DNA from: an uncultured Christensenella sp.
GTDB taxonomy: Bacteria > Bacillota > Clostridia > Christensenellales > Borkfalkiaceae
Length of the DNA stretch: 64,000 bases
Assembly (NCBI GenBank): GCA_910586065.1
Contig: CAJUGI010000002.1
Coordinates: forward strand, 185,968-249,967
Reading direction: 5' to 3'
Below are positions 25,202 to 33,504 of the stretch, one piece after another (positions within the stretch are counted from its first letter, which is position 1; the number at the start of each line of letters is the position of its first letter). Both the position numbers and the translations under genes were made by a program. The notes under the pieces are model-generated. The model was not told the origin of the DNA. It did not search any database and worked only from the letters and a program-made list of their open reading frames with translations.

Positions 25202-27730
25202 ATGAAGTCTTTAAAAATCAGATTAAGTATAATTTTGGCGCTTGCCGTAGCGTTTCTGGCGGCTTTGGGCGCGTTTTTCGGCACGGGTATGTTTGCCAGT
25301 GCGGACAGAGACACCACTGTGGACGGCTCGTCCACAACACTTTTCAACGCTTCTGCCGGCGCCGAACTCCGTGCGCACGAACAGTCCGGTAACGGCGATG
25401 AAAAAGAATATTATACTATGTTCGCCATCAAAGAAAAGGACGGCGTAATTTCCTATAAAAAGCATCTCGCGTATACCTGGTATCAGAATGTTGCAAAAAC
25501 AACCGAAACGGAAGGCGAGGGCGAAGGCGCCGTCGAAAAAGAGGTGGAGGATATAAAAAATCCCGTCCGCGGCGATAAAGGCTATTTTAAAATGGAAGTC
25601 GGTTTCGAAACTCTCGACTTTGAAAGATTCGTAATAAAATTCGAAAGCCAGCAATATTACAAAACCAAGGATGAAAAAACTTCCAATTACGTTATATTCG
25701 TTCCCGCAACCGAAGACGGCAAAGTAAACGTAATAATAACCGATAATAAAAACGAAAAAAATCTCACGTCCGATACGGTTCTGGATAAAAACCGCATAAA
25801 GATAGAGTTTACCGAAAAAACTGCCGACGGCTACGCCGTAAAAGTTTCCGACGAAACCGCAACCGTAACGGGCGCTTTTGTAAACGTCGGCGGCACCCAT
25901 GCAAAATATACAACGACGTCTTCTCTTACGGTCGTTCCTCTTTCGTTCGAAGCGGAACTTAAAACCCCTGCCGAGGGGGAAAGCGCAAAACCCGCGCTTA
26001 TGACTTTATACGAACTCAACGGACAGAGTTTCAAACTCAAATCCGCATCCAAAGAGGACGACAACGATTACTATACCGGCACAACCGTAGTGGACAACAC
26101 TCCTCCCGTGCTTTGTATCGACGGTAACGTTTCCTTCATAAAGAGCGGCGAACAGATTAAATTCGATTACACTGTAATAGACGTTCTTCAATCAAGCCCC
26201 AGCAGCACGCTTTCCTATTATATTCTTACCGAAAAGCAGGCTAAGGGAGAAGTCGAAAATTTTAATCCCGAAGATATGTCGGATAATAAACTTTTCACCG
26301 AAGTAACGTCTGGTACCGTACAGCGCGTAATTCCCCGCGTAGAACACTATGTTCCCCAAACGGCGGATTATAACACCCCTAAATTTGATGAAAACGTAAA
26401 GGTCACGGCGGCGGTCAAAGCGTTTATAAAGCTTACCGACTATTCCTATACGGGCGGTCAGTCAACTTATGTGCTTGTAGACTGGTATGCCGAACCCGAC
26501 CTTCTCTTAACGATTGACGGCAAAAAATACCTCGCGGTAGCAAACGACGAAATCGGAGCAACGTTCAATTACAACGAAGAGGATTCTTCGGGTTCGGAAA
26601 CTATAATAAAGAGCAATCCGAACAGCGCGCAGTGGAAGGCGGTTGTAGAAGCTTACCAAAAAGAAGTAAACAAAGCGGCAAAAGGTTTAAAAGCAGGCAG
26701 CAAAAACTATTTCTATCTGCCAGCGTTTGACCATATCGAAGTTGCCGAAAACACTTACAGCAGTCTTTTATCCGATAAAATAACCGCATACGAAGACCTG
26801 TCCTTTTCCATATATTATAATAACGGTTCACAGCAGTCGCCGGTAACAGGCAAAAAATACAACGATTTGTCCATTCCCATCACCAAAGAAGGCGACTACG
26901 GTTTCACGATTTACGCTCAGGATGCGGCAAGCGGAAAGATGTATTATCTGGATGAACAGGGTGAAAAACAGGAATTTGCGTCAAGCGAAATCTGGGATTT
27001 GCGCGGGGATACCGATAAAAACGATTCCGGTATAAGCAAGAGCGATTACCTCCCCTGGTTTACGTTCCACGTAGGTGCGGCTCAGCTAAGTATAGAGGAG
27101 CCCAAGGAGCAGGATATAGCGTACGTCGATAATTCCAAGAGTGTTTCATTCGAAATTAACGGCGTTTCAGGTTCGTATACTTCAACTTACACGCTTTATC
27201 TTTTCGACAGTGCCGAATATTACAATTATGCCGAAGAAGCGTTGACGTACGAAAAGTTTATGGAATTAAAACAACAGCTTTTCGAAAACACTGCTTTTAA
27301 AGACGCAAACGGCAACGCAGTAAACAGCCGCAGATGGTTCGAAACGATTCAGATAACCTCCGGAAACAACAGTGTTGACGTGAACAGTGCGGATTATAAA
27401 AAGTACGAAGAATATAAGTGGGACGGTTCCGGTAGCTTTACTCCCAAAACCCCCAACACGTTCTATCTTGTAACATGCGAGGTTAAGGGAACCGACGGAC
27501 AGGCGGATAAAGCTTATATGGGCATTGCCGCGGCTCCCAAAGTGCGTGATTTGGCCGGCGAAGACACCTGGGTACAGGACAATATGACTTCTGTCATTCT
27601 CCTTTGCATCGCGGGTGCGTCGCTTATCGGTATCGTGCTTCTTCTTGTAATCAAACCCAAGGATAAGGGTGACGTTGACGAGGGCTTTGAAACCGAACGG
27701 GTTAAAAAACCCCGCAAAACCAAAAAGTAA
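25202..27730 (+). CDS. Large surface-anchored protein of unknown function
   Basis: An 842-residue secreted protein. Residues 1-34 form a signal peptide ending near FASA. A C-terminal transmembrane helix (about 805-826, SVILLCIAGASLIGIVLLLVI) is followed by a basic cytoplasmic tail ending KKPRKTKK. There is no LPxTG motif. The 770-residue outer part is beta-rich, with several blocks that look like Ig-like or bacterial surface repeats (VDNTPPVLCIDGNVSFIKSG is typical of an Ig-like strand start). No enzyme motif is visible. A vegetative-type promoter and its own terminator make it monocistronic. Probably an adhesin or envelope scaffold; inference only. Confidence 0.75.
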   Translation: MKSLKIRLSIILALAVAFLAALGAFFGTGMFASADRDTTVDGSSTTLFNASAGAELRAHEQSGNGDEKEYYTMFAIKEKDGVISYKKHLAYTWYQNVAKTTETEGEGEGAVEKEVEDIKNPVRGDKGYFKMEVGFETLDFERFVIKFESQQYYKTKDEKTSNYVIFVPATEDGKVNVIITDNKNEKNLTSDTVLDKNRIKIEFTEKTADGYAVKVSDETATVTGAFVNVGGTHAKYTTTSSLTVVPLSFEAELKTPAEGESAKPALMTLYELNGQSFKLKSASKEDDNDYYTGTTVVDNTPPVLCIDGNVSFIKSGEQIKFDYTVIDVLQSSPSSTLSYYILTEKQAKGEVENFNPEDMSDNKLFTEVTSGTVQRVIPRVEHYVPQTADYNTPKFDENVKVTAAVKAFIKLTDYSYTGGQSTYVLVDWYAEPDLLLTIDGKKYLAVANDEIGATFNYNEEDSSGSETIIKSNPNSAQWKAVVEAYQKEVNKAAKGLKAGSKNYFYLPAFDHIEVAENTYSSLLSDKITAYEDLSFSIYYNNGSQQSPVTGKKYNDLSIPITKEGDYGFTIYAQDAASGKMYYLDEQGEKQEFASSEIWDLRGDTDKNDSGISKSDYLPWFTFHVGAAQLSIEEPKEQDIAYVDNSKSVSFEINGVSGSYTSTYTLYLFDSAEYYNYAEEALTYEKFMELKQQLFENTAFKDANGNAVNSRRWFETIQITSGNNSVDVNSADYKKYEEYKWDGSGSFTPKTPNTFYLVTCEVKGTDGQADKAYMGIAAAPKVRDLAGEDTWVQDNMTSVILLCIAGASLIGIVLLLVIKPKDKGDVDEGFETERVKKPRKTKK

Positions 27731-27748
27731 TAATTAAATATTTCCGCA

Positions 27749-27781
27749 GCCGGAGCTTTATTAAAGCTCCGGCGCTTTTTT
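27749..27781 (+). terminator. Terminator after the surface protein
   Basis: GCCGGAGCTTTA (27749-27760) with TTAAAGCTCCGGC (27761-27773), followed by GCTTTTTTT. Confidence 0.9.
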
Positions 27782-27853
27782 ATAAAAAAATCCGCCGCTC
27801 CTGTTTCGGTTTTTCCACCGTTAAAAATTTTCTTTAAAAATTTCGCAATCTGC

Positions 27854-27915
27854 TTGACTTTGGCAACTTTGTATACTATTATAGTATTATCATATGAATA
27901 TAACTTCATATGATA
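27854..27915 (+). promoter_or_regulatory. arsR promoter with inverted-repeat operator
   Basis: TTGACT (27854-27859), 17-base spacer, TATTAT (27877-27882). A perfect inverted repeat with 11-bp arms and a 6-bp centre (27888-27898 and 27905-27915, core ATCATATGAA) covers the predicted transcription start. This layout is what ArsR/SmtB repressors use for self-control. Confidence 0.85.
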
Positions 27916-27945
27916 TAAATAAACGGATAACCAAAAGGAGTATAT

Positions 27946-28314
27946 ATGAACGAAATAATTAAAAATAAAGTATGCGACGAAGAAGAATTGCATAAAGAGC
28001 GAATAAAGACCGCGCTCGAAGCAATGCCGTCCGAAGAGAACGTCAGGGAAATGGCGGAGCGCTTTAAGGCGCTTTCCGAAGCTTCGCGCCTCAGAATATT
28101 GCTCGCTCTTTCCGGCGGCGAGCTATGTGTAGAACACATTACCGAAGCTGTCGGCGGACTTCAGAGCGCCGTTTCACACCAACTCAAAACACTCAGGTTA
28201 AACAAAATCGTCAAGTGCAGAAGGGATGGCAAAAAAGTCCTTTATTCCGTTTCGGACGAGCACGTTCTCACAATGATAAGCGTTGCAAAGGAGCATCTGA
28301 ACTGCAATGAATAA
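27946..28314 (+). CDS. ArsR/SmtB-family metal-sensing repressor
   Basis: A 122-residue winged-helix repressor that should leave its operator when metal binds. The HTH is GGLQSAVSHQLKTLRLNKIVKCRRDGKKVLYSV. The helix-3 site is ELCVEH, as in CadC/ArsR sensors, and an N-terminal Cys occurs in KVCDEEE. The last helix has D-x-H-x10-H-x2-C (DEHVLTMISVAKEHLNC), close to the CzrA/SmtB zinc site with Cys in the last position. The AAAGGAG site is ideal. It overlaps zntA by 8 bases, so the pair is one operon. Zn, Cd or Pb is the likely signal. Confidence 0.95.
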   Translation: MNEIIKNKVCDEEELHKERIKTALEAMPSEENVREMAERFKALSEASRLRILLALSGGELCVEHITEAVGGLQSAVSHQLKTLRLNKIVKCRRDGKKVLYSVSDEHVLTMISVAKEHLNCNE

Positions 28315-30718
28315 CGTAATCAAAATAAGCGGTCTCGATTGCGCCAACTGCGCGCGCGAGCTTGAAGAAGAATTGCAAAAAATAAAGGGAGTAATATCCG
28401 TAACCGTAGACTTTATGGCGCAGAAAGTTCATTGCGATTGCCCGGACGAAGCGCTTGAAAAAGTCGTTTACTGTTGCGCTCACTTCGAAGAAGTAAAGGT
28501 GGAGGAAGTTATTCCCTCAAACCTGCCAGTCGAACCCGCCGTAAAATCCGATATTTGCGGCCGTGACGACTGTGACTGCCATAATCATAGCCACGCGCCC
28601 GAAATCGCGCAAACTCCGCGTGTATACGGCGAAAAAATCAAAATTGCAAACCTCTGTTGCGCCAACTGTGCGCGTGAACTGGAAGAAGAACTCAACAAAA
28701 TCGAGGGCGTTTCTGCAACCGTCGATTTTATCAATATGCGCGTCTTATTAAACGCACAAACTTCCGCCTCGCGTGAAAAGGCGGTTTACACCATAACACA
28801 CTTCGAAGACGTAAAAATCGTTGACGGCAAAGCGCCGCAAAAAAACATAATTAAAACACATTTAAAGGACGTAATTTTAATTGCCGTTTCAATAGCGCTC
28901 TTCATCCCCGCGCTTGTTTTGCAACTTACCGGTACGACCGAAGAACTTGCAGGCAAAATTTCCGCATGGGTTCTTTACGGATTGTCCTATCTCGTAATCG
29001 GTCATCCGGTGCTTGTCAATACGGCGAAAAATATAGTTAAAGGCAAAATTTTCGACGAAAACTTTTTAATGACAATTGCCTCTATCGGCGCCATTGCTCT
29101 GGGTATATTCGCGGGCGACGGCTTTGTCGAAGGCGTTGCCGTTATGCTTTTGTATCAGATAGGCGAACTTTTACAGTCCGTTGCGGTCGGTTCTTCGCGC
29201 AATTCAATTTCCGCGCTTATGGACTTGAAAAGCGACTTTGCAACGCTTGTCGAAAACGGCGTTCAGCGTGTAATATCCCCCGACGAATTGCGTTTGGGCG
29301 ACAAAATTTTAATTAAAGCCGGCGAAAAGGTACCCGTGGATTGCCGCGTAATAAACGGCGGAACTTCACTCGATATGAAGAGTTTAAACGGCGAGCCTCT
29401 CCCCCGCGACGTAAAAGAGGGCGACGAAATTCTTTCCGGCAGCATAAATCTTTCAAAGGTAATCGAGGCCGAGGTTATAAGAGAATACAAAAATTCCGCC
29501 GCGGCAAAAATTTTGGAGCTGGTCGAAAATTCCACGGCGAAAAAATCCAAGCCCGAAAAGTTCATAACAAAGTTCGCAAAATATTACACGCCCGCAGTCT
29601 GCGTCGCGGCGGTAATCGTCGCTGCGCTCGTTCCCACGGTAATATGCGCCGTTTACGGCGTTTTCGGGTGGGAAACGTATCAGAACTGGATATACAAAGC
29701 GCTCAACTTCCTTGTAATTTCGTGCCCTTGCGCACTGGTAATATCCGTTCCGCTTTCCTACTTCGGCGGAATAGGCAGGTGCGCTAAATCGGGTATTTTG
29801 GTCAAAGGCTCCACGTGCCTTGACGAGCTTGCGCTTTCAACGGTTGCCGCTTTCGATAAAACCGGCACTCTCACCGAAGGTTCTTTCACAATAACCGGTT
29901 ATACAAGCGAAAACACTCTCGCCCTTGCCGCCGCGGCAGAAAAATTTTCGTCCCATCCCATAGCGGCGGCGTTTGCGGATATCCAAACGGAATACTCAGC
30001 GCAAAACGTCGAAGAAATCGCCGGCAAAGGTGTAAAATGTACTGTAAACGGCAAACTTCTTTTATGCGGCAACGCAAAACTTTTACAGGAAAACGACGTT
30101 GTTTTTACTCCTGTGCAAAGTGTGTCAACCCTCGTATACGTCGCGTTTAACGGCGTTTTCGAAGGCATGGTGCAAATTGACGACAAATTAAAGGACGGCG
30201 TAAAGGAAGCTATTCAAAATCTCAAACGCGGCGGCGTCACCCGCACCGTAATGCTTACCGGCGATTTGCCCGAACGCGCTGAAATTATCGCCGGCGAAGC
30301 GGGGCTCGACGGCTTTAAAGCCGGGCTTCTGCCGGGTGAAAAACTTACCGAAGCCGTTGAACTCAAAAAGAACGGAAAACTTATATACGTCGGCGACGGC
30401 GTCAACGACGCCCCCGTAATGACCGCGGCGGACTGCGCCGTGTCGATGGGTAAGGTCGGTTCCGGCGCGGCAATCGAAGCCAGCGACGTGGTTTTAGTGT
30501 CCGACAATATAGCGCTTCTCCCCAAGGGAAGAAAAATAGCCAAGGGCACGCGCAGAATAGTAGTCGAAAACATAACCGGTTCGCTTCTCGTCAAACTTGC
30601 AATTATGGCTCTCAGCATAGGGATTGCAGGCTTCCCGTTAATTATTTCGGTTGTGGCGGACGTGGGCGTAATGCTCCTTGCCGTTATAAACGCCATGCGT
30701 ACGGCTTTAATAAAATAA
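28307..30718 (+). CDS. zntA: Zn/Cd/Pb-exporting P1B-type ATPase
   Basis: An 803-residue heavy-metal efflux pump. Two N-terminal HMA domains carry CANC (Cys12/Cys15 and near residue 116). A Cys/His-rich linker, CGRDDCDCHNHSH, lies between them. The membrane part has the CPC motif in ISCPCALVIS near 473. The phosphorylation site is FDKTGTLTEG with Asp near 517, and GDGVNDAPV follows. The last helix pair has VVADVG, whose Asp matches the zinc-binding Asp of ZntA, so Zn/Cd/Pb is favoured over Cu. ArsR next door is the expected regulator. Confidence 0.95.
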   Translation: MNNVIKISGLDCANCARELEEELQKIKGVISVTVDFMAQKVHCDCPDEALEKVVYCCAHFEEVKVEEVIPSNLPVEPAVKSDICGRDDCDCHNHSHAPEIAQTPRVYGEKIKIANLCCANCARELEEELNKIEGVSATVDFINMRVLLNAQTSASREKAVYTITHFEDVKIVDGKAPQKNIIKTHLKDVILIAVSIALFIPALVLQLTGTTEELAGKISAWVLYGLSYLVIGHPVLVNTAKNIVKGKIFDENFLMTIASIGAIALGIFAGDGFVEGVAVMLLYQIGELLQSVAVGSSRNSISALMDLKSDFATLVENGVQRVISPDELRLGDKILIKAGEKVPVDCRVINGGTSLDMKSLNGEPLPRDVKEGDEILSGSINLSKVIEAEVIREYKNSAAAKILELVENSTAKKSKPEKFITKFAKYYTPAVCVAAVIVAALVPTVICAVYGVFGWETYQNWIYKALNFLVISCPCALVISVPLSYFGGIGRCAKSGILVKGSTCLDELALSTVAAFDKTGTLTEGSFTITGYTSENTLALAAAAEKFSSHPIAAAFADIQTEYSAQNVEEIAGKGVKCTVNGKLLLCGNAKLLQENDVVFTPVQSVSTLVYVAFNGVFEGMVQIDDKLKDGVKEAIQNLKRGGVTRTVMLTGDLPERAEIIAGEAGLDGFKAGLLPGEKLTEAVELKKNGKLIYVGDGVNDAPVMTAADCAVSMGKVGSGAAIEASDVVLVSDNIALLPKGRKIAKGTRRIVVENITGSLLVKLAIMALSIGIAGFPLIISVVADVGVMLLAVINAMRTALIK

Positions 30719-30739
30719 ATTTTCAAAAAATCCGACAAA

Positions 30740-30778
30740 ATTCGGCAACCCCCTTTCAAACGGTTGCCGAATCTTTTA
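30740..30778 (+). terminator. zntA terminator overlapping the next promoter
   Basis: ATTCGGCAACC (30740-30750) pairs over 11 bp with GGTTGCCGAAT (30762-30772), followed by CTTTTATTT. Its 3' arm contains TTGCCG, which is also the -35 box of the permease promoter. Confidence 0.88.
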
Positions 30779-30792
30779 TTTGGTGTTACAAT
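30764..30792 (+). promoter_or_regulatory. Purine permease promoter
   Basis: TTGCCG (30764-30769) inside the terminator stem, 17-base spacer, TACAAT (30787-30792). The predicted start is at about 30799, immediately before the structured leader. Confidence 0.65.
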
Positions 30793-30799
30793 GTGAAAA

Positions 30800-30862
30800 A
30801 CAAGTGAAATCAAGCCCCTTGCAGGGACTTTTGCGGTTCGTAAAACCGCAAAAATCACTTAA
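30800..30862 (+). other. Three-way-junction leader of the purine permease
   Basis: AAGTGA (30802-30807) pairs with TCACTT (30855-30860) as an outer stem. Inside, AAG-c-CCCT (30812-30819) pairs with AGGG-a-CTT (30823-30830) around a TGC loop, and TTGCGGTT (30831-30838) pairs with AACCGCAA (30844-30851). The element begins at the predicted 5' end of the transcript and lies 15-20 bases before GGAGG (30878-30882). The loops are too short for a purine riboswitch and I recognise no known class. Confidence 0.5.
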
Positions 30863-30890
30863 TGAAAAAAATCATTTGGAGGTACTTTCG

Positions 30891-32519
30891 ATGAGTAAAG
30901 AAACGGAAGACGAAGTAGTTTCCGAACAGCCCGAAGTGCAGGCGGAGGCACAGGTTGCCGAAACCCCCGCGCCTGACGGAACTGTGGCGGAAGCGCAAAG
31001 TCCCCACAAGGGCTTTTGGGGCAAGGTTGACAACTGGTTCGGTATAACCAAGGCAAAGTCAAGCTACAAAACTGAAATAGTTGCGGGCTTAACGACTTTC
31101 ATGGCAATGGTTTACATACTTATCGTAAACCCCAGCATGTTTATGAACATTATAGGCGATAACGTCGACATAGGCTTCGGGGCTTCATATATTGCTACCG
31201 CACTCGGCGCAATTGTCGGAACAATGCTTATGGCGTTCCTTGCAAAAATGCCTTTGGCGCAAGCTTCGGGTATGGGCGTTAACGCGTTTATAGTCTATAC
31301 GTTGGTTTTGGGCGGTTCCGGTCTGACCTATGCAAACGCAATGGTGTTCACACTTTTAGACGGCGTAATATTCATTATTTTAACTGCAACCGGTTTAAGA
31401 AAGTATATTTTCAACGCTATTCCGGACGAAGTTAAAAAAGCCATAAGCGTAGGCTTAGGTTTGTTTATTGCTTATATAGGTTTTCAGAACGCAGGTTTTA
31501 TCGTTAACGACAGCGCGACTTTAACCGACATTCTTTCGTTCAACGTTCTTAACCCCAACGACCCCAATTATCTCGCAACGGTAGGTATTATAACCGGCAA
31601 TGCGTTCCTCGGACAGACTGCAGATTTCAGCGTGCGCGGCATGTTGCCCGCATTCATTATGATGGCGGGAGTTATCGCAATTGCGATTATGTCCAAAAAG
31701 AAAGTCAAGGGTGCGGTTTTATGGGGAATTTTAGGCTCCACGGCGCTTTACTATATCCTTGTGGGAATTGCTTACGGTTGCGGCAACGCGGCTGCGTCGG
31801 CAATATTCGGCGGAATAAAATTCGACAATCCTTTCTCTGCGTTCGCAAATTGGGGTACGGAATCTGCCGGTAAAGTTTTCTACGAAGGATTTGATTTCTC
31901 AACATATCTTGCCAATAATACGGTGGGTTCGCTTGTTTTGCTTGTTATAACAACCGCGCTTTCATTGTGCATGCTCGATATGTTCGATACTTTAGGCACT
32001 CTTTACGGCGCTTGCGAAAAGGGCAACCTTCTCGATAAAGACGGCAACCCCAAAAATATGAACAGGTGTATGCTTTGCGACGCAATCGCAACCACCACCG
32101 GCGCAATCGCGGGCACTTCCACGGTAACGACGTTCGTTGAATCCTCCGCAGGTGTTGCGGCGGGCGGCAAAACGGGCTTTACCGCTCTCATAACCGGTCT
32201 TTGTTTTGTAGTTGCAATGTTCTTAAGCCCCATAGCAAGGCTTATTCCTTCGGCGGCAACGGCAACGGCTCTCGTTTGGGTCGGCGTGCTTATGATGAGC
32301 TCGGTTACCAAAATCGAATGGACAAACCCTGTTGCGGCGCTTCCCGCGTTCCTCACCATCGCGGTTATGGCGTTCGGCTACGAAATTTCCTACGGTATCG
32401 GTATAGGTATAATTTCAAGCGTATTGTTAAGGGTTTGCACGGGCAAGATAAAGAGCATTTCCATAGTAACCTGGATAATCGCCGCATTCTTCCTTGCAAC
32501 TTTCCTCTTAACCCACTAA
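30891..32519 (+). CDS. NCS2-family purine permease (AzgA/PbuG-like)
   Basis: A 542-residue transporter with about 13-14 hydrophobic helices. The first 60 residues are acidic and Ala/Pro/Gln-rich. The transporter core begins KTEIVAGLTTFMAMVYILIVNPSMF, the hallmark of the AzgA-like branch that imports adenine, guanine or hypoxanthine. GMGVNAFIVYT and SSAGVAAGGKTGFTAL are the substrate-region motifs. The start at 30891 follows GGAGGT. Adenine deaminase lies about 1 kb downstream, so imported adenine is the likely substrate. A terminator follows directly. Confidence 0.92.
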   Translation: MSKETEDEVVSEQPEVQAEAQVAETPAPDGTVAEAQSPHKGFWGKVDNWFGITKAKSSYKTEIVAGLTTFMAMVYILIVNPSMFMNIIGDNVDIGFGASYIATALGAIVGTMLMAFLAKMPLAQASGMGVNAFIVYTLVLGGSGLTYANAMVFTLLDGVIFIILTATGLRKYIFNAIPDEVKKAISVGLGLFIAYIGFQNAGFIVNDSATLTDILSFNVLNPNDPNYLATVGIITGNAFLGQTADFSVRGMLPAFIMMAGVIAIAIMSKKKVKGAVLWGILGSTALYYILVGIAYGCGNAAASAIFGGIKFDNPFSAFANWGTESAGKVFYEGFDFSTYLANNTVGSLVLLVITTALSLCMLDMFDTLGTLYGACEKGNLLDKDGNPKNMNRCMLCDAIATTTGAIAGTSTVTTFVESSAGVAAGGKTGFTALITGLCFVVAMFLSPIARLIPSAATATALVWVGVLMMSSVTKIEWTNPVAALPAFLTIAVMAFGYEISYGIGIGIISSVLLRVCTGKIKSISIVTWIIAAFFLATFLLTH

Positions 32520-32536
32520 ATTAATAAACAATAACT

Positions 32537-32568
32537 GCGCCTCCTTTAATACAAAGGAGGCGCTTTTT
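32537..32568 (+). terminator. Permease terminator
   Basis: GCGCCTCCTTT (32537-32547) with AAAGGAGGCGC (32553-32563), then TTTTT. Confidence 0.92.
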
Positions 32569-32610
32569 ACTGCTAATTTTGCAATTCTACTTAAATTCGA
32601 CTGTATTCTA

Positions 32611-32639
32611 TTGCGCAACCGCGCCAAAGTATTTAAAAT
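32611..32639 (+). promoter_or_regulatory. Promoter of the membrane XRE gene
   Basis: TTGCGC (32611-32616), 17-base spacer, TAAAAT (32634-32639). Confidence 0.65.
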
Positions 32640-32672
32640 ATCAGGTATAAATAAGTTAACGGAGAATAAAAA

Positions 32673-33347
32673 ATGAATACTTTCGGTGATTTTTTATACG
32701 AACTTCGCAAGGAAAAGGGCTTAACTCAGGCTGAGCTTGCAAAAATTCTGGGCGTAACCAACAAGGCCGTCTCCAAGTGGGAAACGGGAGAGGCAATGCC
32801 CGAAACTTCCCAGCTTGTTCCGATATCGCGTGTTTTCGGGGTGACCGTAGACGAACTGTTAAGCGGTGCGCGGGCGGAAACCGCCGAAGAAAAGTTAAAC
32901 GGCGAAAGCATTAAATGCGAAATCAAAAGCCACGTCTTTACGCGCGGCAAGGACGAAGAGGTAAAAACCTTTGCCGAAAAAATCTGCGGCATAGTCTGCG
33001 GCGTTGTAATGTTTGCCTCGCTGTTAACGTATTTACTTCTTGGTGCAATTGCAAACCTTTGGCATCCTTACTGGGTAATCGTCCCGACCGGTGCGCTTGC
33101 GTGCGGAATAATAGGGGTAATCGGCGACGTTTGCAATCCGTTAAAGCGCGAAAAAAAGTTTTCAAAAGGTGAAAATCCTTACACGGGTTGCGCCTGCGCC
33201 GTAATAATGCTTTCGTGCGTAATCGTTTATTTGCTTGTTTCCGTAATTACCGGATTATGGCATCCGCTCTGGATAATCGTGGCGGCGGGGGGCGCAGTCT
33301 GTTTTGTAATCGGCGCCGCCGGCGATATATCAAACCGCAAAAAATAA
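32673..33347 (+). CDS. XRE-family HTH protein with two duplicated membrane-helix pairs
   Basis: A 224-residue protein. Residues 1-66 are a classic HTH (LTQAELAKILGVTNKAVSKWETGEAMPETSQL, ending VDELLSG). A 35-residue linker leads to a membrane part of four helices arranged as an internal repeat. Each unit has a hydrophobic helix, the motif LWHPxW (NLWHPYW and GLWHPLW) and a second helix ending with GD. The protein could sense something at the membrane and regulate DNA. GGAG lies upstream of the ATG. It sits between the purine permease and adenine deaminase, but a regulatory link is not shown. Confidence 0.85.
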   Translation: MNTFGDFLYELRKEKGLTQAELAKILGVTNKAVSKWETGEAMPETSQLVPISRVFGVTVDELLSGARAETAEEKLNGESIKCEIKSHVFTRGKDEEVKTFAEKICGIVCGVVMFASLLTYLLLGAIANLWHPYWVIVPTGALACGIIGVIGDVCNPLKREKKFSKGENPYTGCACAVIMLSCVIVYLLVSVITGLWHPLWIIVAAGGAVCFVIGAAGDISNRKK

Positions 33348-33364
33348 AAACAACAGTGTTGCAA

Positions 33365-33415
33365 TTTAAAATTTTCAAAGTTCCGGCAGATTATCTGCTT
33401 GGATTAGATGATTAG
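33365..33415 (+). pseudogene. Relic C-terminus of an XRE gene
   Basis: Sixteen codons before a TAG encode KIFKVPADYLLGLDD, nearly the same as the end of the XRE proteins at 21316 and 58487 (EVSADYLxGLED). There is no HTH upstream in this frame. It is best read as what remains of a deleted small xre gene. Confidence 0.6.
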
Positions 33416-33435
33416 CAATAATTTCGCGCCCACGC

Positions 33436-33464
33436 TTGAAAAAGCGCGGGCGCTGTGTTATAAT
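33436..33464 (+). promoter_or_regulatory. Adenine deaminase promoter
   Basis: TTGAAA (33436-33441), 17-base spacer, TATAAT (33459-33464), just after the xre relic. Confidence 0.75.
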
Positions 33465-33504
33465 AAAAAAGCGTTAAAAAATAATCCAAACCGAGGTTTT
33501 ACAA

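Noticed and set aside
25223..25900. 225-codon minus-strand open frame inside the surface protein
   Set aside because: Antisense shadow of a strongly coding plus-strand gene with promoter, signal peptide and terminator.
30800..30862. Classical purine riboswitch upstream of the permease
   Set aside because: Loops of the inner hairpins are too short for the conserved kissing loops and the junction bases do not match.
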